Shown here: in pieces, positions 59,905 to 64,000 of the stretch
Layout: each line of letters begins with the position of its first letter
How positions within the stretch are numbered: position 1 is the first letter of the stretch
Source: CAZRVH01 sp964624905
GTDB taxonomy: Bacteria; Patescibacteriota; Gracilibacteria; Peribacterales; Peribacteraceae
Direction of reading: 5' to 3'
DNA length: 64,000 nucleotides
NCBI GenBank assembly: GCA_964624905.1
Contig: CAZUYK010000005.1
Coordinates: forward strand, 7,764 to 71,763
The notes under the pieces: generated by a model
What the model was told of the DNA's origin: nothing
What the model saw: only the letters and a program-made list of their open reading frames with translations
The model's database searches: none
Program-made: the position numbers and the translations under genes

Positions 59905-62799
59905 TTAGGATTTCTTGCCCTTCGCAAGCATCTTCACCAGGTATTCTCCCGTGTAACTTTCCTTCGATTTGGAAACCTCTTCCGGCGTGCCCGTCGCGAT
60001 GACGCGTCCTCCTCCGCTTCCGCCGTCCGGTCCCAGGTCCACGATGTGATCGACGGACTTCAGGACGTCGAGGTTGTGCTCGATGACAAGCACGGTGTTG
60101 CCTTTGTCCACGAGGCGCTGCAAGACGTCGAGAAGGCGCATGATGTCGTCGAAGTGGAGTCCTGTCGTCGGTTCGTCGAGGATGTAGAACGTCTGGCCCG
60201 TGGAGCGGCGCAGCAGCTCCGTCGCGAGCTTCACGCGCTGGGCTTCTCCTCCGGAAAGCGTGTTGGCGCTCTGGCCCAGGTGCAGGTAGCCGAGCCCCAC
60301 GTCTTCCAGCGTCTGCAGTTTCTTCTTCAGCGTGGAGATGGCGCTGAAGAACGTGACCGCTTCGGTGACGTTCATGTTCAGGGCTTCGGAGATGTTCTTT
60401 CCCTTGTAGGTGACTTCCAGTGTTTCGCGGTTGTAACGCCTTCCCTGGCACACTTCGCACGTGACGAACACGTCGGGAAGGAAGTGCATTTCGATGCGCT
60501 TCATGCCGTCTCCCTCGCATTCCTCGCAACGTCCGCCTTTCACGTTGAAGCTGAAGCGGCCCGGCTGGTAGCCGCGCACTTTCGCTTCCGGTACGCCGGC
60601 GAACAGGTCGCGGATGTCGGTGAAGATGCCTGTGTACGTCGCGGGGTTGGAGCGCGGCGTGCGTCCGATGGGCGATTGGTCGATGACGATCGCCTTGTCC
60701 AGATGCTCCAGTCCTTCGAATCCGCCGACGTCCTGCGGGCGTGAGTGCGCCTTGTTCAGTTTGCGCAGCAGTTCCGGCGCCAGGATGCCGTGGATGAGGC
60801 TGGATTTTCCGGATCCGGATACGCCCGAGATGCCGATGAACGTGCCGAGCGGAAGTTCGACGTCCACGTGGCGCAGGTTGTGGTGGTACGCATCCTTGAT
60901 CTTGATAGACTTGCCGTTGCCCGGCCTGCGCTTCTTCGGCACGGGGATCTGTTTCTTGCCGCTGAGGTACTGGCCCGTGACGCTCTTCGCGTTGTTCATG
61001 ATGTCCTTCGGCACTCCTTGTGCGACCACCGTTCCGCCGTACTTGCCGGCGCCCGGTCCGATTTCCAACAGGTAGTCCGCGGCTTCCATCGTTTCCTCGT
61101 CGTGTTCCACGACGATGACGGTGTTGCCCAGGTCGCGCAGTTTGGTGATGGTGGCGATGAGCCTCGAGTTGTCGCGCTGGTGCAATCCGATGCTCGGTTC
61201 ATCGAGGACGTAGAGCACTCCCTGCAATGCCGAGCCGATCTGCGTGGCCAGGCGGATACGCTGGGCTTCCCCTCCGGAAAGCGTACTGGCACTGCGTGAC
61301 AGCGTGAGGTACGTCAGCCCCACGTTCTTCAGGAAGCTGAGGCGCGCGATGACTTCCGTCAGCACCTTCTTCACGATGGTGTACTCGTAGGTACTGAGGC
61401 TGATCTTCGATTTCTTGCCGGGCTCCAAGGACGAGAAGTATTCCTCGGCCTCGATGATGCTGAAATCCGTCACCTCCACGATATTCTTTCCTCCCACCGT
61501 CACTCCCAGGATGGAGCGCTTCAGGCGCAGTCCGCGGCACTCGGGACAGGGGAGTTCCTGCATGTATTCCTCGATCTGGCTGCGCACGTAGTTGCTGTCC
61601 GTCTCGCCGTGGCGGCGCTGCAGGTTGGGAATCACTCCTTCGAACGTCGTTCGGTAGGTGTTGCTGCCGTACTTTCCCTGGTCCATCTGCACCTCGATGG
61701 GCTGATTATATCCGCGAAGGATGATTTCCTTGTGTTCGGGTTTGAGATCCTTCCACGGCGTGCGCATGCTGAAGCCGACCGTGACGGCGAGGGCTTCCAG
61801 CACGTTCTGCATGTAGGTCATGCGGCTGGCGGACGTTGCCCACGGATGGATGGCGCCTTCCGCGAGCGTGAGCGATTGGTTCGGTACCAAGGACGCCTCG
61901 TCGATCTGCAGGATGGATCCGATTCCGTGGCAGGTGCCGCAGGCGCCGTGCGGGGAGTTGAACGAGAAGCTGCGCGGTTCCAGGTCGGGGATTTCCTCTC
62001 CCGGATGGTCCGGGCAGACGAAGGCCTCGGAGAAGCGGACTTCTTCGTTGGTATCCGCATCGAGGACGATGAGCGAGCCCTCGCTCTTGCGCAGGCACAG
62101 TTCCACGGAATCCGCGAGGCGGCTCCTGTGCGGATTGGTCTCGCCTTCCTTCACGGCGAGATCGCGCACCACGAGACGGTCGACGACGATCTCCACCGTG
62201 TGGGCTTTCTTCGGATCCAGTTTCACCTCTTCATCCGTCGTCAGGATCTGTCCGTCCACGCGCATGCGCACGAATCCCTCGCGCTTGATGGCGTCGATGA
62301 TGCGGAAGTGTTCACCCTTGCGCCCTTCGATGAGAGGGGCAAGGAGGTAGATCTTCTTTCCTTCGGTCATGTTCGCGATCGTCTCCACCATCTGGCTGGC
62401 GGACTGCCTTTCCAGCAGGCGGCCGCACACCGCGCAGTGCACCTTTCCGACCTTCGCCCACAGCAAGCGCATGTAGTCGTAGATTTCCGTCACCGTTCCC
62501 ACCGTGGAACGCGGGTTGCGCGGCGCGGTCTTCTGGTCGATGGAAATCGCCGGGCTGAGTCCGTCGATGCTGTCCACTTCCGGCTTTTCCATCTGCGCGA
62601 TGAACTGGCGTGCGTACGCGGACAAGCTTTCCACGTAGCGGCGCTGGCCCTCGGCGAAGATGGTATCGAACGCGAGCGTCGATTTTCCCGATCCGGATAC
62701 GCCGGTAATCACCGTCAGCTGGTTACGGGGGATGGTGACGTCGACGTTCTTGAGGTTGTGCATCTTCGCTCCTTTCACGACGATGTTCTGCTGGTCCAT
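59905..62799 (-). CDS. uvrA: Excinuclease ABC subunit UvrA
   Basis: DNA-damage recognition ATPase of nucleotide excision repair. Two ABC units are present: Walker A in TGVSGSGKSTL and GVSGSGKSSL, with ABC signatures TLSGGEAQRIRLATQ and TLSGGEAQRVKLATE. Zinc-binding clusters include CAVCGRLL, CPDHPGE, CPECRG and CEECEGDGMKR. The start MDQQNIVVKGAKMHNLKN (ATG 62799) is the usual N-terminus; 964 residues is the normal length. UvrB and UvrC are not in the window. The phosphoesterase follows with 4 bases between. A hairpin with T-run lies in the leader. Confidence 0.97.
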   Translation of the reverse strand: MDQQNIVVKGAKMHNLKNVDVTIPRNQLTVITGVSGSGKSTLAFDTIFAEGQRRYVESLSAYARQFIAQMEKPEVDSIDGLSPAISIDQKTAPRNPRSTVGTVTEIYDYMRLLWAKVGKVHCAVCGRLLERQSASQMVETIANMTEGKKIYLLAPLIEGRKGEHFRIIDAIKREGFVRMRVDGQILTTDEEVKLDPKKAHTVEIVVDRLVVRDLAVKEGETNPHRSRLADSVELCLRKSEGSLIVLDADTNEEVRFSEAFVCPDHPGEEIPDLEPRSFSFNSPHGACGTCHGIGSILQIDEASLVPNQSLTLAEGAIHPWATSASRMTYMQNVLEALAVTVGFSMRTPWKDLKPEHKEIILRGYNQPIEVQMDQGKYGSNTYRTTFEGVIPNLQRRHGETDSNYVRSQIEEYMQELPCPECRGLRLKRSILGVTVGGKNIVEVTDFSIIEAEEYFSSLEPGKKSKISLSTYEYTIVKKVLTEVIARLSFLKNVGLTYLTLSRSASTLSGGEAQRIRLATQIGSALQGVLYVLDEPSIGLHQRDNSRLIATITKLRDLGNTVIVVEHDEETMEAADYLLEIGPGAGKYGGTVVAQGVPKDIMNNAKSVTGQYLSGKKQIPVPKKRRPGNGKSIKIKDAYHHNLRHVDVELPLGTFIGISGVSGSGKSSLIHGILAPELLRKLNKAHSRPQDVGGFEGLEHLDKAIVIDQSPIGRTPRSNPATYTGIFTDIRDLFAGVPEAKVRGYQPGRFSFNVKGGRCEECEGDGMKRIEMHFLPDVFVTCEVCQGRRYNRETLEVTYKGKNISEALNMNVTEAVTFFSAISTLKKKLQTLEDVGLGYLHLGQSANTLSGGEAQRVKLATELLRRSTGQTFYILDEPTTGLHFDDIMRLLDVLQRLVDKGNTVLVIEHNLDVLKSVDHIVDLGPDGGSGGGRVIATGTPEEVSKSKESYTGEYLVKMLAKGKKS

Positions 62800-62814
62800 A
62801 TGATTGTGGAGAAT

Positions 62815-62847
62815 AACAAAAAGCCCGTCCCGCGTACGCGGGGCCGG
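62815..62847 (-). terminator. Terminator-like hairpin in the uvrA leader
   Basis: On the minus strand CCCGCG-TA-CGCGGG (62829-62842) is followed by ACGGGCTTTTTGTT. It sits 16-30 bases before ATG 62799 and could attenuate uvrA or end leftward transcripts from beyond ribE. Confidence 0.4.
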
Positions 62848-62968
62848 CGAAGCCAGAGCGTAGCGATTTTCGGGCCCGTTGTCCAGGGTAAGGGCCAAGA
62901 AAGGAAAGGAATAGGATACGCGCCGGGGGTGGATTCGAAGCGATCATCCTGTATCATCGTATCCACGC

Positions 62969-63553
62969 ATGTTTACCGGAATCGTCGAAACGACGGCCCC
63001 CATCCTTCTTAAAACGGATACCTCCCTCGCTCTCGAGCGTCCGACTTTCTTTAAGGACCTGACAATTGGATCCAGCATCGCCGTCGCCGGCGTGTGCCTG
63101 TCGGTCGTGTCGTTCGACGAGGTGTCCATGCACTTCAACGTCGTCGGGGAAACATGGGCGCGTACGAATCTTGGCGCAAAGCAGAAAGGGGATCGGGTGA
63201 ACGTCGAGCGAGCGCTGGCTGCCGGCGGACGGTTCGAAGGGCACATCGTCCAGGGGCATATAGAAGGAACGGGAGAAGTGATCGAATTGCGCAATGACGG
63301 ACAATGGACGATGCTTTCTGTCCGCATTCCCGCGGACATCCTTCCTTTCGTCGTGTTCAAGGGATCAATTGCGATCGACGGGGTATCCCTTACGGTTGCT
63401 TCGCTTGCGGGGGATGTTTGCACCATCGCCCTCATTCCCCACACCCTCGAAGTGACGACGCTCGGATCGCTCAAGGCGGGCGATAGGGTGAACATCGAAA
63501 CCGATATCTTGGCCAAGTACGTGGTATCCATCCTTTCCAAGCAATCCGCATGA
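62969..63553 (+). CDS. ribE: Riboflavin synthase alpha subunit
   Basis: Converts two 6,7-dimethyl-8-ribityllumazine molecules to riboflavin. The N-terminus MFTGIVET is diagnostic. The two lumazine-binding barrels repeat GSSIAVAGVCLSVV / GSIAIDGVSLTVA, and FEGHIVQGHIEGTG lies between them. At 194 residues the length is standard. Its stop overlaps ribH (ATGA). It is divergent from uvrA. Confidence 0.95.
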   Translation: MFTGIVETTAPILLKTDTSLALERPTFFKDLTIGSSIAVAGVCLSVVSFDEVSMHFNVVGETWARTNLGAKQKGDRVNVERALAAGGRFEGHIVQGHIEGTGEVIELRNDGQWTMLSVRIPADILPFVVFKGSIAIDGVSLTVASLAGDVCTIALIPHTLEVTTLGSLKAGDRVNIETDILAKYVVSILSKQSA

Positions 63554-64000
63554 AGCAGGAAATCGACCGCCCCCTTCCTTCCTTTATAGATCCCAACTGG
63601 AGGATCGGCATCGTCGCATCCACGTATCATAAGGAGCACATCGATGCGATGGCGGAGGGTGCAAAGGAATTGCTGGCCGAAGCGGGGGTGAAATCGGAGA
63701 ACATCGTCGTCTACCATGCGCCCGGCTCGTTCGAGATCCCCGTCATCGGCAGCGCGCTGGCGAAAACAGGAAAGGTCGATGCTCTGATGGGGTTCGGCAT
63801 CATCGTGCAGGGCGAAACCCACCATGCGCGCCTGCTTGCGGAGTCCGTCACCCAGGCGATGATGGATATCCAAGTGCAATACGCGATGCCGTTTGCCTAC
63901 GAAGTGCTCTATGTGAACGAACTCTCCCAGGCCGTGGACCGCACCAAGGGGCAGTACAATAAAGGAAGGGAGGCAGCGTATGCCGTACTACATTCCTTGG
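63550..64000 (+). CDS. ribH: 6,7-dimethyl-8-ribityllumazine synthase, truncated by the window end
   Basis: Makes the substrate of RibE. Visible features are the IGIVASTYHKEHIDAM start, VVYHAPGSFEIPVIG, and the GFGIIVQGETHHARL segment carrying the catalytic histidine. The last bases are 64000, about 150 residues in, so the C-terminus is missing only because the window ends. Translational coupling to ribE (ATGA overlap) marks a riboflavin operon; ribA/B and ribD should be sought beyond the window. Confidence 0.95.
   Translation, partial: MKQEIDRPLPSFIDPNWRIGIVASTYHKEHIDAMAEGAKELLAEAGVKSENIVVYHAPGSFEIPVIGSALAKTGKVDALMGFGIIVQGETHHARLLAESVTQAMMDIQVQYAMPFAYEVLYVNELSQAVDRTKGQYNKGREAAYAVLHSL

Noticed and set aside
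1..64000. CRISPR arrays and rRNA genes
   Set aside because: No regularly spaced direct repeats and no 16S, 23S or 5S signature sequences were seen anywhere in the window.
1..64000. UGA recoded as glycine, as in some Patescibacteria
   Set aside because: Many genes end at TGA within ATGA overlaps (for example 31468-31470 and 14802-14804), and no conserved protein runs through an in-frame TGA.

Overview
The window looks like a chromosomal segment of a Patescibacteria (CPR) bacterium, most likely from the Peregrinibacteria/Peribacteria side. The evidence is indirect: a short alanyl-tRNA synthetase, very short or absent leaders on many genes, serine-rich lipoprotein and surface proteins, a Gmad2-type lipoprotein, and serine recombinases whose genes run into a tRNA. 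TGA is used as an ordinary stop (many ATGA overlaps), so this is not one of the UGA=Gly lineages. The backbone (about 20-64 kb) is moderately GC-rich; the 1.9-20.1 kb segment is clearly more AT-rich.

Positions 1-20106 are accessory DNA at the 3' end of a tRNA-Asn gene. One element ends in a large serine recombinase (318-1970). A second element (about 1891-20106) has its own recombinase (18526-20139), which reads into the tRNA. A 10-bp direct repeat matching the tRNA 3' end flanks the second element. Its cargo is defensive: a DUF2779 nuclease, a GmrSD-like DUF262/DUF1524 protein, three unknown genes, an HTH protein, a tyrosine recombinase, and a type III restriction-modification operon with a Shedu-like gene between mod and res. 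A 10-N gap breaks the mod reading frame.

Positions 20.2-35.7 kb hold an HTTM/DCC membrane pair, a Trm11-like methylase, a membrane glycosyltransferase-like pair, alaS, rpoD, two tandem paralogous sensor kinases with EF-hand-like loops, tmRNA, and an ATP-grasp gene divergent from a 53-residue peptide gene. tRNA-Asn and tmRNA are each immediately preceded by an 88-nt element that is 83% identical and contains covarying stems.

Positions 36-48.6 kb are mainly envelope and stress functions: an S9 peptidase, DUF817, TspO, DUF1295, DUF2177, a double DoxX protein, an M23 peptidase, a TMEM175-like channel, an ArsR-type repressor, an oxidoreductase, and Gmad2 and SLH proteins. A 19-bp partly palindromic site recurs upstream of several of them.

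Positions 48.6-59 kb hold a candidate operon rel - asparaginase - ileS - small membrane protein, and two further asparaginase-like genes on the other strand, one frameshifted. The IleRS carries about 400 inserted residues containing two complete-looking histidine-phosphatase domains. The window ends with a metallophosphoesterase, uvrA, and the start of a riboflavin operon (ribE, ribH).
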